This document shows positions 25,725 through 33,829 of a DNA stretch of 64,000 nt, in pieces. The notes under the pieces are model-generated. The model ran no database searches. It worked only from the letters and a program-made list of their open reading frames with translations, and was not told where the DNA came from. Position 1 is the stretch's first letter. Every line of letters starts with the position of its first letter. Source of the DNA: Halobacteriovorax marinus SJ (GTDB lineage Bacteria; Bdellovibrionota; Bacteriovoracia; Bacteriovoracales; Bacteriovoracaceae); contig NC_016620.1 in NCBI RefSeq assembly GCF_000210915.2, positions 2,232,001-2,296,000 on the forward strand. Reading direction: 5' to 3'. The translations under genes were made by a program, and so were the position numbers.

Positions 25725-26141
25725 ATGGCCTTTAAGGAAAACAAAATTAACCCAGATCTTGTTGCCACCCCAGTTGTTTACTTCACACAAAGAGCTCTTG
25801 AACAGCTTAAATTAATACTTGAAAATGACTTCACACTTGCCGGGAAATACTTTCGTATTCTCATCTCTGGTAAAGGGTGTGATGGATTTACTTACTCGGC
25901 AGGCTTCACTGACGTCAAAGAAGATGACTTTGAAGTGAGAATTGAAAATAGTGATGAAGACATCATTATTCTCTTAGATCCTTTTGCCGCTTTCTATCTA
26001 CAAGAAAGTTCTGTAGACTTTATACAAGACTTAGTAAATGACGTTGAAGGTTTTGTGATTACAAATCACCTTCAAAAGAAGTACGCAGGAAAGTTTTGGA
26101 GAAAGGCTCCAGAGAAAACTCCTCCTCTACTTCAAAAGTAG
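25725..26141 (+). CDS. HesB/IscA-like A-type protein lacking C-terminal cysteines
   Basis: 138 residues. The pattern of an A-type Fe-S carrier is clear: F-T-Q-R-A-L-E-Q-L, R-I-L-I-S-G-K-G-C-D-G-F-T-Y (Cys52, the first conserved Cys), and D-P-F-A-A-F-Y-L-Q-E-S-S-V-D-F near residue 100. In IscA, ErpA and SufA a C-G-C pair follows near the end; here that stretch reads N-H-L-Q-K-K-Y-A-G-K-F with no cysteine. It may bind a cluster differently, act with a partner, or have lost cluster binding. Precedes the LysR gene by four bases, implying one transcript. Confidence 0.78.
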   Translation: MAFKENKINPDLVATPVVYFTQRALEQLKLILENDFTLAGKYFRILISGKGCDGFTYSAGFTDVKEDDFEVRIENSDEDIIILLDPFAAFYLQESSVDFIQDLVNDVEGFVITNHLQKKYAGKFWRKAPEKTPPLLQK

Positions 26142-26145
26142 AAAT

Positions 26146-26946
26146 ATGGACTATAGATATTTAAAAGCATTTCTCTATACTGCTGAATACGCCAGTTTTT
26201 CTAAAGCTGCGCAGAAACTTAAAATCGCTCAATCAGCAGTAAGCCGACAAATAAAACTCCTAGAAGAGTCACTTGATGAAGAACTCATTATGAGATCATC
26301 TAAGAAAGTTCTCCTTACAACAAAGGGAAAAGAACTCTATCTTGTGGCCAAGCAATTTGATGAGATGACTGATGAGATATTTCAAAAAGAAGAGAAGAAA
26401 CCTCTTCGTATTGGAATTTTAAATGGTCTCTTGAAAAATTGGTTTACTCCTTATCTAACAAAGTATTGCAAGAAGTACTCTAGAGAGCTCTCTATCCATA
26501 TTGAAGATCAGCCTCAACTTAAGGCCGGAATAGAAGATGGTCGCTATGATATTACTTTCTCAACTGACAATCTTCAGTCAGAATTAGTTTCTTCGCTAAA
26601 ACTCTTTAGAGAGAAATTAGTTCTTATTTCTAAGGAAGAAATTGAACTAACTCGTCTTGAGCAATATAGATGGATTGTTTTTAGTCATGGAGATAATCTC
26701 TACAAAATAAGCAAGAAGCCAAGCGATACAATTATCACAGTGGATTCAATTGATACTATTTTAAATCTCGTAAAGAATAATTTGGGAATTGCAGTTGTGC
26801 CTGACCACGTTCTTAAGAAGAGTGAAAATCTTCAAATTTATAATCTCAAGTCGCTTCCAAATTCTGATATCTACATGACGACTTTAAATTATAAGCATAT
26901 GCCTGCTCATATACGAGAGATGACAACGATCATCTCTGCCAAGTAA
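26146..26946 (+). CDS. LysR-family transcriptional regulator
   Basis: 266 residues, slightly short for the family (about 290-310). The N-terminal winged helix-turn-helix is unmistakable: Y-R-Y-L-K-A-F-L-Y-T-A-E-Y-A-S-F-S-K-A-A followed by L-K-I-A-Q-S-A-V-S-R-Q-I-K-L-L-E (about 3-40). The rest is the periplasmic-binding-protein-like effector domain. LysR proteins usually control themselves and a neighbouring gene; here it lies directly behind the A-type Fe-S-like gene, so its target is unclear. Confidence 0.92.
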   Translation: MDYRYLKAFLYTAEYASFSKAAQKLKIAQSAVSRQIKLLEESLDEELIMRSSKKVLLTTKGKELYLVAKQFDEMTDEIFQKEEKKPLRIGILNGLLKNWFTPYLTKYCKKYSRELSIHIEDQPQLKAGIEDGRYDITFSTDNLQSELVSSLKLFREKLVLISKEEIELTRLEQYRWIVFSHGDNLYKISKKPSDTIITVDSIDTILNLVKNNLGIAVVPDHVLKKSENLQIYNLKSLPNSDIYMTTLNYKHMPAHIREMTTIISAK

Positions 26947-26947
26947 T

Positions 26948-27352
26948 TTATTGCTCGACAGAGAAGAGGTACTCACTACCTCTATAGATTTGCCAAACTT
27001 TAGTTCCGTAATCTTCTCCAAGACAATACTCTAAATCTTGCCCCGCTAAGATTGAATCTAGTGCCGCAAGAGCTTCACTAAAAGGAAGTTCCTCATCTGG
27101 AAAGTATCCTCTAAATCCTCTAATCGCCTTTCTGATAAGAGTCATAGCCTCATCATATGAACGCATTTCACAGTTTAGAGAATCTTTCCCTAAGAATTCT
27201 TCAAAGTTTAAAGTCATCGCTTGATCGTAATCCCATCTTGCGGACTCAAGGGCCCAAGAAACTTCTTCAATCGCCCTATTAGACTTTACAGGGTTCTTTG
27301 CAAAGATAGATACAGATGAAATCAAGAATAAGAGGATAATTAAATTCTTCAC
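26948..27352 (-). CDS. Small secreted protein, unknown
   Basis: 134 residues with a signal peptide (1-18, ending I-F-A). The mature protein is helical, with W-A-L-E-S-A-R-W-D-Y-D-Q-A-M-T-L near residue 32 and a second Y-D-E-A-M-T-L near 67, so it may contain two related helices. Two cysteines in the mature part could form a disulfide. Unrecognised. It lies four bases behind the secreted protein at 27357, so the pair is likely cotranscribed and exported together. Confidence 0.65.
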   Translation of the reverse strand: MKNLIILLFLISSVSIFAKNPVKSNRAIEEVSWALESARWDYDQAMTLNFEEFLGKDSLNCEMRSYDEAMTLIRKAIRGFRGYFPDEELPFSEALAALDSILAGQDLEYCLGEDYGTKVWQIYRGSEYLFSVEQ

Positions 27353-27356
27353 GGTA

Positions 27357-27728
27357 TTAATCCCAGCGGTTATAGATGATATTAATATTTTCCATCATGT
27401 CTTTTGATATAAGAAAATATCCATCTCTATTTTCTACGTAACAAACTTTTGAATATGGAACACCCTTTGCCACTTCACTACACTTAACTTCTTTAGCGAC
27501 CTTACCTTTAAGTTGATCGCAACCAAGGTTGTCGTAGAGTTTTGTAATTGCTTGGGCAGCAAATTTACTTCCCTCAAGCTCAAAGTCTGCTTCAACATCA
27601 AACTCACCTAATCTATAGGCCTTACTATCTGCTGAGTAACTATCAGTTAAAACTTCAGAGCAGTCATAAGATGCACCAGCATATTGAATTGATAAAAGAA
27701 TTAAAAAAGTCGAAATAATTAATTTCAT
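27357..27728 (-). CDS. Small secreted protein, unknown
   Basis: 123 residues with a signal peptide (1-19, ending A-G-A). Five cysteines in the mature portion suggest disulfides in the periplasm or outside the cell. No family recognised. First gene of a two-gene unit with 26948-27352. Its Shine-Dalgarno (GAGGTGA) can pair with an upstream TCACCTCA, described separately, so translation may be controlled by leader folding. Confidence 0.65.
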   Translation of the reverse strand: MKLIISTFLILLSIQYAGASYDCSEVLTDSYSADSKAYRLGEFDVEADFELEGSKFAAQAITKLYDNLGCDQLKGKVAKEVKCSEVAKGVPYSKVCYVENRDGYFLISKDMMENINIIYNRWD

Positions 27729-27731
27729 AGG

Positions 27732-27779
27732 TCACCTCACTGTTTAACTATATTTGGACCAACTTGTTCGATGAGGTGA
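27732..27779 (-). promoter_or_regulatory. Leader inverted repeat covering the ribosome binding site
   Basis: On the minus strand TCACCTCA (27779-27772) is a perfect eight-base complement of TGAGGTGA (27739-27732), which contains the GAGG Shine-Dalgarno six bases before the ATG of the secreted-protein gene. A 32-base loop separates the arms. Folding would hide the ribosome binding site. Whether the transcript starts upstream of 27779 is unknown. Confidence 0.4.
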
Positions 27780-27829
27780 ATATAGGATAATGCTGAGGCT
27801 TTTTAAATAATATTAGTCGTATAGTCCAC

Positions 27830-27844
27830 ATCTAATTATTAGAT
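27830..27844. promoter_or_regulatory. Operator-like palindrome
   Basis: ATCTAAT and ATTAGAT flank a single T, giving a perfect 15-base palindrome in the 171-base gap between a FliG-like gene and a secreted-protein gene. AT-rich DNA makes chance occurrence plausible, so regulation is only suggested. Confidence 0.25.
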
Positions 27845-27899
27845 AACAAAATAACCGCGTCACAGATAATTCGATGTTAAAACTTGTAAGATGTATTAG

Positions 27900-28325
27900 T
27901 CAGACTAACTCTTCACTAGAAGTGGACAGAATAAGCTCACCCTTTTCAACTTTTTCTCTTACTACTTGCATTATTCTAGCGATACTCTCCTCAACTTCAC
28001 TCACTGGACGCACTGGCCCATTCAAAGTTTGAAGAATTTCCTCCTTAATGGATGAAGAGACATTACTTAGAATAAATTGCTGTAATTCTTTTGAACCCAT
28101 GCGAAGGCCTAGAGCGAGATCATAGATTTTAATCTCTCTGAGTAGCTCGGCCAGCATTTTCACGGTCATTAATTTTAGATCTTCAAAAGTAATTAAGTTC
28201 TTTCGAAGAAGCTCTGCTGTTTGAGGATCTTTGCTAGCGATATCTTTAAGAATTCTCTCTCTTTCAGACATAGAGAGAGCACTCAATATCTTTGCGGCCT
28301 CTCTCACTCCACCTTTAAAAAGCAT
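27900..28325 (-). CDS. FliG-like single-domain protein
   Basis: 141 residues without membrane segment or signal. A-A-K-I-L-S-A-L-S near the start, A-S-K-D-P-Q-T-A-E-L-L-R-K-N-L-I-T-F-E-D-L (about 28-48), and D-L-A-L-G-L-R-M-G-S-K-E-L (about 69-81) match the middle/C-terminal helical (ARM) pattern of the flagellar switch protein FliG. Full FliG is about 330 residues, so this is a short paralogue or a domain put to another use. No flagellar genes surround it; it lies nine bases after hldD on the same strand. Confidence 0.6.
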   Translation of the reverse strand: MLFKGGVREAAKILSALSMSERERILKDIASKDPQTAELLRKNLITFEDLKLMTVKMLAELLREIKIYDLALGLRMGSKELQQFILSNVSSSIKEEILQTLNGPVRPVSEVEESIARIMQVVREKVEKGELILSTSSEELV

Positions 28326-28334
28326 AGTCTTCTC

Positions 28335-29312
28335 CTAGAAGTGCTTTTCACCTTCTACTAGATAATTCTTTACGTAATCTTCAACACCATCCTCAAGAGT
28401 CGTAAACTTAAAGTGAGGTAAGAACTCTTTAAACTTAGTCATATCTGCTTGAGTATAATATTGGTATTGATTTCTAAAGCGCATAGGCATATCGATAAAT
28501 TCAATATTCTCTTCCTTGCCCATGGCCTTGAAAGTTGCCTTCATTAGGTCGAGAAAGCTTCTCGCACTTCCGGTTCCTAAATTATAGATACCAGAGAAGT
28601 TGGCCGAACTAGGATTCATCATTTCAATCATGGCCCTAGCAATATCTTTTACATAAATGAAGTCTCGAAGTTGTTTGCCATCTTCGTAGCCCTCGCGGTG
28701 AGACTTAAAGAGTTGTACTTTTCCAGACTCAAGAATTTGACCATAGGCCTTGTGAACTAACGATCTCATATCACCTTTATGATATTCATTTGGTCCATAG
28801 ACATTGAAGAACTTTAGACCAAACCACTGCGTTGGCTTTTGAGGCTGCTTTAAAATCCATTCATCTACTAATTGCTTAGAGTAACCGTAGCGATTGAGTG
28901 GACTCAACTCAGATATTTTAGAGTGCTCGTCACTATACCCTTTTTCTCCATCCCCATAAGTAGCGGCAGAAGAAGCATAGACAAAAGGAATGTCATGTTG
29001 AGTGGCCAATTCAAATAAGGCCCTTGAATAGTCCACGTTATTTCTCATTAGATAATCCATATCTAATTCAGTTGTGGCAGAACATGCACCAATATGAAAA
29101 ATAAAACTCACAGAGTTCATCACATCGTCAGCAAAGTTTGTGAGAAACTCATCGCACTGAAAGTACTCTTGATACTTAAGTCCTACTAAGTTTGCCCACT
29201 TCTGCGACTCGGCCAATCTATCGACAATAATTATATCTTCTCTTCCAAGTAGATTTAATTCTTTTACGAGGACACTTCCAATAAACCCAGCACCACCAGT
29301 AACTAATATCAT
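28335..29312 (-). CDS. hldD: ADP-L-glycero-D-manno-heptose 6-epimerase
   Basis: 325 residues. HldD inverts C6 of ADP-heptose to supply the lipopolysaccharide inner core. It is an extended short-chain dehydrogenase: NAD(P)-binding G-G-A-G-F-I-G (6-12), the Ser/Tyr/Lys site with S-S-A-A-T-Y-G and N-R-Y-G-Y-S-K, and the family-typical K-F-F-N-V-Y-G-P-N-E. The R-D-F-I-Y-V-K-D motif also fits. Its presence is direct evidence for heptose-containing LPS and hence an outer membrane. No other heptose genes are adjacent. Confidence 0.93.
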   Translation of the reverse strand: MILVTGGAGFIGSVLVKELNLLGREDIIIVDRLAESQKWANLVGLKYQEYFQCDEFLTNFADDVMNSVSFIFHIGACSATTELDMDYLMRNNVDYSRALFELATQHDIPFVYASSAATYGDGEKGYSDEHSKISELSPLNRYGYSKQLVDEWILKQPQKPTQWFGLKFFNVYGPNEYHKGDMRSLVHKAYGQILESGKVQLFKSHREGYEDGKQLRDFIYVKDIARAMIEMMNPSSANFSGIYNLGTGSARSFLDLMKATFKAMGKEENIEFIDMPMRFRNQYQYYTQADMTKFKEFLPHFKFTTLEDGVEDYVKNYLVEGEKHF

Positions 29313-29508
29313 TCTATTTAATCCTTTTTATGTTTTCTATCATCATACACAATAATCAGTAAGTTAGCCATGGCCCTAAGTAAGAACAGCCACCATAATA
29401 CGGCAGCTATCCTACCCAGATATAGGGCTAAGTCCTTAATAAAGCATAAAATATATGTAGGACATTGATCCTATGGAATAATAGAATTGTCGAACGTTTG
29501 AGGTTTAT

Positions 29509-29661
29509 ATGAAGATTCTATTAATTCTTGGATTACTTCTAAGTGCAAATAGAGGCTTGGCCCTAAATTCTAAATCTAATCTTAAGATAGTGAAGAAAAC
29601 CACTGTCAACTGTACTCCCGACTCTTCTCCCCACTGTAAGATAAGACCAAAATATACATAA
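29509..29661 (+). CDS. Small secreted peptide with two cysteines, 50 residues
   Basis: ATG at 29509-29511 with GAGG six bases before it, and 50 codons to TAA at 29659-29661. A signal peptide (K-I-L-L-I-L-G-L-L-L-S-A) ends near G-L-A. The mature peptide of about 31 residues is strongly basic and has C-T-P-D-S-S-P-H-C, a nine-residue loop that a disulfide could close. Good start, export signal and composition make it a credible gene, too short for standard ORF calling. It lies 60 bases upstream of the SUOX-like/kinase pair, same strand. Confidence 0.6.
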   Translation: MKILLILGLLLSANRGLALNSKSNLKIVKKTTVNCTPDSSPHCKIRPKYT

Positions 29662-29722
29662 TTTCTTTTTGCCAAAAACTATTGTTTACGACAGAATATT
29701 TCAATAACAATAGGGCACTTAA

Positions 29723-30199
29723 ATGAAAATTATCTTCACTCTTCTACTTACACTACTCTCGTTGAACTCTTTCTCCATAAATTACTCAAAACAAAAAATT
29801 AAAATTGCAGGAAAAGTAAAAAAAGAAATAGTCTACTCTATTGAGGAACTATCGAAGTTGCCCCAAACAACTTTTAAAATTAATGACCCTTACGCGAAGA
29901 ATAAGCTCATCGCATTTGAAGGCATCCTACTTTCTGATCTTTTAAAACTTCACGCCAAAGAGGGAACATCGAAAATAGAAGTCATTGCGATTAATGACTA
30001 TAAAGTTATCATCGATAATAAATTTGTAGAAAGCGAAAAAATGCTTCTCGCCTTAAAGGGCGACGGTAAATATCTTACGGTAAGAGAAAAGGGACCGGCG
30101 AGAATTGTTGTACCTGGAAAGGGAAAGTTCACTGAAGGTAAACTTGCCAAAGAAGGGGTCAACTGGGTCTGGTTTGTTAAAACAATTAATTACTTATAA
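29723..30199 (+). CDS. Periplasmic SUOX/YedY-like domain protein without catalytic cysteine
   Basis: 158 residues with a signal peptide (about 1-18). The mature part follows the oxidoreductase molybdopterin-binding fold seen at the end of sulfite oxidase/YedY-type enzymes: I-A-G-K-V then Y-S-I-E-E-L-S-K-L-P, F-E-G-I-L-L-S-D-L-L, V-I-A-I-N-D-Y, G-P-A-R-I-V-V-P and W-V-W-F-V-K-T-I. There is no cysteine in the mature chain, so no molybdenum-ligating Cys; it is probably a binding or sensor protein. Its TAA shares one base with the ATG of the next gene, a histidine kinase, strongly implying coupled expression. Confidence 0.72.
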   Translation: MKIIFTLLLTLLSLNSFSINYSKQKIKIAGKVKKEIVYSIEELSKLPQTTFKINDPYAKNKLIAFEGILLSDLLKLHAKEGTSKIEVIAINDYKVIIDNKFVESEKMLLALKGDGKYLTVREKGPARIVVPGKGKFTEGKLAKEGVNWVWFVKTINYL

Positions 30200-31569
30200 T
30201 GTTACAAAAGAATCTACATCGAAATTCAATTAAGAGTTACATCATCCTAAGCCTTGTTTTCTTATTGGCCGGTGTCTTCATCGCCATCATTGGGCACTGG
30301 ACTCTTTCCGTAAATAGAGATTCGCTGCAAAGGGTTTACTCTTTCAGACTCTTCTCTAGAGGAAATTTTCAAGTTATTGCCGCAAATTTAAAATCGATGA
30401 CTTCCCTATCAAATGCCATTACGAATAAGAATACGCAGCTACTAGAAGAAGGATATATTCATCTAGAGTCAGCATATGGCTTTCTCATCTCCATTGATTC
30501 AGAGCTTTACTTACAGGGAACGAAAAGTACCTTTAGTGAGCAATTCAATACCTATGAAGAACTTCTTGCTCAATACACTAAGATTATGGATGCTCCTTTT
30601 ACTGAACACTCTGAAGCACTCTCTTATCAATTGCAAAGACAGGTCAAGGCCCTCAACCAATTCCTAGGCTACGCTGAATCTGAATTTTGGAAACAAAGAG
30701 CAGAGGACTTTGAAAATATTCGCCTAAGAAATAAGATTATTGAGAAAATATATTGGACCCTTGTTCTCTCCTTTATTATAGGAACATTTATTCTTATCTA
30801 CTTCTTCATAGAGAGAGTTAAGATAGAGAAAATTATTGAACAACAAAGAGTTGAGATGGTTGCCAATTCAAGACTTGCGGCCCTTGGTAACTTCTCCGCG
30901 GGAGTGGCCCATGAAATTAATAATCCACTTACGGTTATTCTCTGGAGAGCAAAGTCTCTAAAGAAAAGTCTAAAAGAAGTTCTTAGTTTAAACTCAAAAG
31001 TTGAGACAGATCTCGATAGTATTATGGTCAACACTAGTCGAATTGAGAAAATCATTAAAAGTATTAAAACACTTTCAAAGAACGCTGAGAGCGATCAAAA
31101 AGAAAAGGTTTCTATTGCCTCTCTAAGAGACCAGCTCAATGACATACTCTCCCCTAAGATTGCTACAGAGAGTTTTGACTTTAAATTTACCTCCAACTGC
31201 TTAGAAGAATCTCTCTATGTTAGAGAAGTACAAATCATTCAAGTTCTCATCAATCTTATTAATAATAGTGTCGAGGCCATAAAAACCCTCGATGAGAAAT
31301 GGGTACGAGTGAGTGTGATTAAAAATGATAATACAATAGAGATTTCAGTCACAGATAGTGGTAAAGGGATTCCAAAGAAAATTCAACCTCATCTCTTTAG
31401 TCTCTTCTTTACTACAAAATCTCAATCAAAAGAGAACTCTGGTATTGGGCTTCCCCTCTCTCATCAAATTATAAAAGATCACCATGGCTCACTTACCTAT
31501 AATGCCAAGTCTGAGAATACTCAATTTCTTATCTCAATTCCGATTATTCAAGAAATTCAAGAAGTGTGA
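30199..31569 (+). CDS. Membrane sensor histidine kinase
   Basis: 456 residues. Two membrane helices (about 13-31 and 185-204) enclose a periplasmic sensor region of about 150 helical residues. The dimerisation/phosphoacceptor box is G-V-A-H-E-I-N-N-P-L (His238). The ATPase domain has N-L-I-N-N-S-V-E-A (N box), D-S-G-K-G-I-P (G1) and G-I-G-L-P-L (G2). No receiver or response regulator is adjacent. The start overlaps the stop of the SUOX-like gene, so the secreted domain may be its periplasmic input partner. Converges on tatC with a 13-base overlap. Confidence 0.92.
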   Translation: MLQKNLHRNSIKSYIILSLVFLLAGVFIAIIGHWTLSVNRDSLQRVYSFRLFSRGNFQVIAANLKSMTSLSNAITNKNTQLLEEGYIHLESAYGFLISIDSELYLQGTKSTFSEQFNTYEELLAQYTKIMDAPFTEHSEALSYQLQRQVKALNQFLGYAESEFWKQRAEDFENIRLRNKIIEKIYWTLVLSFIIGTFILIYFFIERVKIEKIIEQQRVEMVANSRLAALGNFSAGVAHEINNPLTVILWRAKSLKKSLKEVLSLNSKVETDLDSIMVNTSRIEKIIKSIKTLSKNAESDQKEKVSIASLRDQLNDILSPKIATESFDFKFTSNCLEESLYVREVQIIQVLINLINNSVEAIKTLDEKWVRVSVIKNDNTIEISVTDSGKGIPKKIQPHLFSLFFTTKSQSKENSGIGLPLSHQIIKDHHGSLTYNAKSENTQFLISIPIIQEIQEV

Positions 31570-32285
31570 TGTCTTTCTAAGTAAGGATGAACAACAAGGG
31601 CCACGGCCAAGATACCCACTTCAAATAAAACTGTTAGTGGAAGCCACAGTCCAAGCATTGTAATAACATCTGGCGGAGTAAGAACTGCACTTAAGGCCGC
31701 AAAGCCTACGTAGACATAACTTCTTACAGACCTAAGAGAATACTTTGTTACAAGTCCCATAAAACCTAGTATTAAAAGTAGATTGGGCAATTGAAAGATG
31801 ATTCCAAGAAAGACGAGAACTTTAGATGCGAGAACTAAGTACTCTTTAAGTGAGATCGTTGCCTTAACATTACTCACCCCAAAGCTCATTAAGGTTTCAA
31901 ATGTCAGTGGAAAGACCAGAAAGTATCCAAATGATATCCCAAGCCAGAAGAGAATAAATCCCACAACAATAAATGGTTTCACTCCCTTGGCCTCGTGCTC
32001 ATAAAGGCCTGGCTTTACAAATTTCCAAACCTGCCAAAACCATAGAGGAGAAGAAACAATAACACTGGACCAAAAGGCCACTTGGAATTGACTGAGAACT
32101 TTATCTAGAAGTCCGAGATAGATAACCTCACCTTCTCCGCTCTTAAGGGCCGAGCGCAGTGGGGAGAGAAGAACCTCCGAAATTATATCGGCAAAGGCAT
32201 AGCAGGCAATGAAGCTCACTGCTAGAATGATTAAAACTCTCACCATAGTGGAGCGCAATTCTTCTAAATGTTCAACTAAGGACAT
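31557..32285 (-). CDS. tatC: Sec-independent protein translocase TatC
   Basis: About 242 residues, the usual size. TatC binds twin-arginine signal peptides in the inner membrane and, with TatA/B, exports folded proteins. The N terminus M-S-L-V-E-H-L-E-E-L-R is the family signature; I start there (32285) rather than at the upstream TTG. Six membrane helices are visible, with F-V-K-P-G-L-Y-E-H-E in the first periplasmic loop region. tatA/tatB are not adjacent. Confidence 0.95.
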   Translation of the reverse strand: MSLVEHLEELRSTMVRVLIILAVSFIACYAFADIISEVLLSPLRSALKSGEGEVIYLGLLDKVLSQFQVAFWSSVIVSSPLWFWQVWKFVKPGLYEHEAKGVKPFIVVGFILFWLGISFGYFLVFPLTFETLMSFGVSNVKATISLKEYLVLASKVLVFLGIIFQLPNLLLILGFMGLVTKYSLRSVRSYVYVGFAALSAVLTPPDVITMLGLWLPLTVLFEVGILAVALVVHPYLERHHTS

Positions 32286-32383
32286 TTCCTTCAACCAAAT
32301 CTCCAGTACTTAGGCTAGATTTAGGACTTAAATCTATGCTAAAATCTTAAGAAAAATACTCAGATACCGATAGGTATTTATAT

Positions 32384-33040
32384 ATGAGAATCATGTTTTT
32401 GGCAAAGAGAGAGAGTTTGAAATACCTACTGTCCCTATTCATTCTAGTTCTATCCCTTGGAGTACAGGGCAAGGAGAGAAATAAAGACCTCCTCTACTGT
32501 CTTGGGCAAGAGGAACTTTCCCTTCATAGCACTAAGAGAACTGGGCCTCATTACTTTCTCAACCAACACTTTATCAACGAAGCGGCTTCGGCCGGCGAGT
32601 TTAGACTCAAAGATAAGTTTTACCGAGAAATCTGTGAAATAAGAGAGTTCCCTCCTTCGATTGGTCTACTTAGAGGTATTCTCTTATACGAAGAAGATAT
32701 TTTTAAGCAAGTAAGTCATGAGGATCAAAATATAGCCGCACTTTATAAAAGTGGTTACCAGGCCTTTATCACAGAGACTCCACAAATCTTCTTTCAATTT
32801 CTGGCACTGATACAAACTCAAACAAAGTATCCTCACTGCCTAAGAGAGAATATTCCAAAGCTCTATGAATTCACTAGAAAGTTTCAATATCTAAGAGAAG
32901 ATCTAAATTTAAAAGAGTTGATTAAAGATAAGAAATCTATTGAAGGCATTTTCACTAAACTCAAGTATCTCAATGCCATCTATGATGAGTGCGATAAGAA
33001 GCAAAAGAAGTTAGACAGTAAAGTCAAAACGAAGAGCTAG
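32384..33040 (+). CDS. Secreted protein, unknown
   Basis: 218 residues. The N terminus has a basic segment then a hydrophobic stretch (about 13-28, ending V-Q-G), a signal peptide or anchor. The rest is helical and lysine-rich, with four cysteines. No family recognised. Its last 30 bases overlap the convergent end of the NifU-like gene, an unusually long tail-to-tail overlap for this window. Confidence 0.6.
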   Translation: MRIMFLAKRESLKYLLSLFILVLSLGVQGKERNKDLLYCLGQEELSLHSTKRTGPHYFLNQHFINEAASAGEFRLKDKFYREICEIREFPPSIGLLRGILLYEEDIFKQVSHEDQNIAALYKSGYQAFITETPQIFFQFLALIQTQTKYPHCLRENIPKLYEFTRKFQYLREDLNLKELIKDKKSIEGIFTKLKYLNAIYDECDKKQKKLDSKVKTKS

Positions 33041-33829
33041 ATTCAACTTACTCTCAACATACTCTTTAAAAGTTTGCAGTATATAATCTCTATTATCTTG
33101 AGGCTCTATATTAAAGAAAATATTATGGCCCTTAATTCCAACGATTTCTAATTGATAGCGTTGAAGCTCCTGCTCTTTAATCCACTTTCTCTTAAGCTCA
33201 TCTATCTTTAACACAAAGTCACTCGGATTAAGTCCCATGGGCATGATGCGAGTTCCATCACTATTAAACTCACTATCGAGACGACTCTCTCCACTTGCAA
33301 GACTTCCTTGATTTTTAACACGTAGAAGAACCTCGCCCACATCGTCCATGCAACTTCCACAACCAATAGTGGCCTTGAGGTTATCTGCAATATCTAAAAC
33401 TGATGCGGATTCATTAGCTAGAACGTAGTCACGAATTTGAGACTCAAAGACACCGAAGCAGCGACAAATTAACTTATCACTCACATCTCCAGCGAGGGAC
33501 TCAATATTAAAGTCTGCACCAGTGTATTCGCTAAAGGCCCTCATCAAAAGAAAGTTAGGGAGATTGAGAAATTGAGTTTTAAAAAAACTCTCATGCTCTC
33601 CTAGCCACTGAGAGAGCTTCTCTTCCACTTTACTTAAAGGGCATCTCTCTAATTTTTCTGCTAAGGAATTAAAATATGGAAAATAAATATGATCACTTGG
33701 GCACTCAAAGAACATTCCCTCTAAGCGAGACTTATTATTTATGTCCAGAAATACACAGAACTTCTCTCCATTAAATAACGTACTCGCCTGCGAAGAAATG
33801 AGAAAAGGTCTCTGATTAAATTGTCCCAT
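33011..33829 (-). CDS. NifU-like protein with intact central [2Fe-2S] domain, degenerate flanks
   Basis: 272 residues. The centre is a clear NifU/BFD ferredoxin domain: C-R-C-F-G-V (Cys122, Cys124) and, 32 residues later, G-C-G-S-C (Cys157, Cys160), the four ligands of a permanent [2Fe-2S] cluster. Residues 1-115 resemble an IscU scaffold in length and in L-N-L-P-N-F-L-L-M-R-A-F, but the three scaffold cysteines are not in place. The C-terminal 55 residues could be an Nfu-like domain without C-x-x-C. It is probably an Fe-S electron carrier or regulator rather than an assembly scaffold. Its ATG shares a base with the map stop. Confidence 0.72.
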   Translation of the reverse strand: MGQFNQRPFLISSQASTLFNGEKFCVFLDINNKSRLEGMFFECPSDHIYFPYFNSLAEKLERCPLSKVEEKLSQWLGEHESFFKTQFLNLPNFLLMRAFSEYTGADFNIESLAGDVSDKLICRCFGVFESQIRDYVLANESASVLDIADNLKATIGCGSCMDDVGEVLLRVKNQGSLASGESRLDSEFNSDGTRIMPMGLNPSDFVLKIDELKRKWIKEQELQRYQLEIVGIKGHNIFFNIEPQDNRDYILQTFKEYVESKLNLALRFDFTV

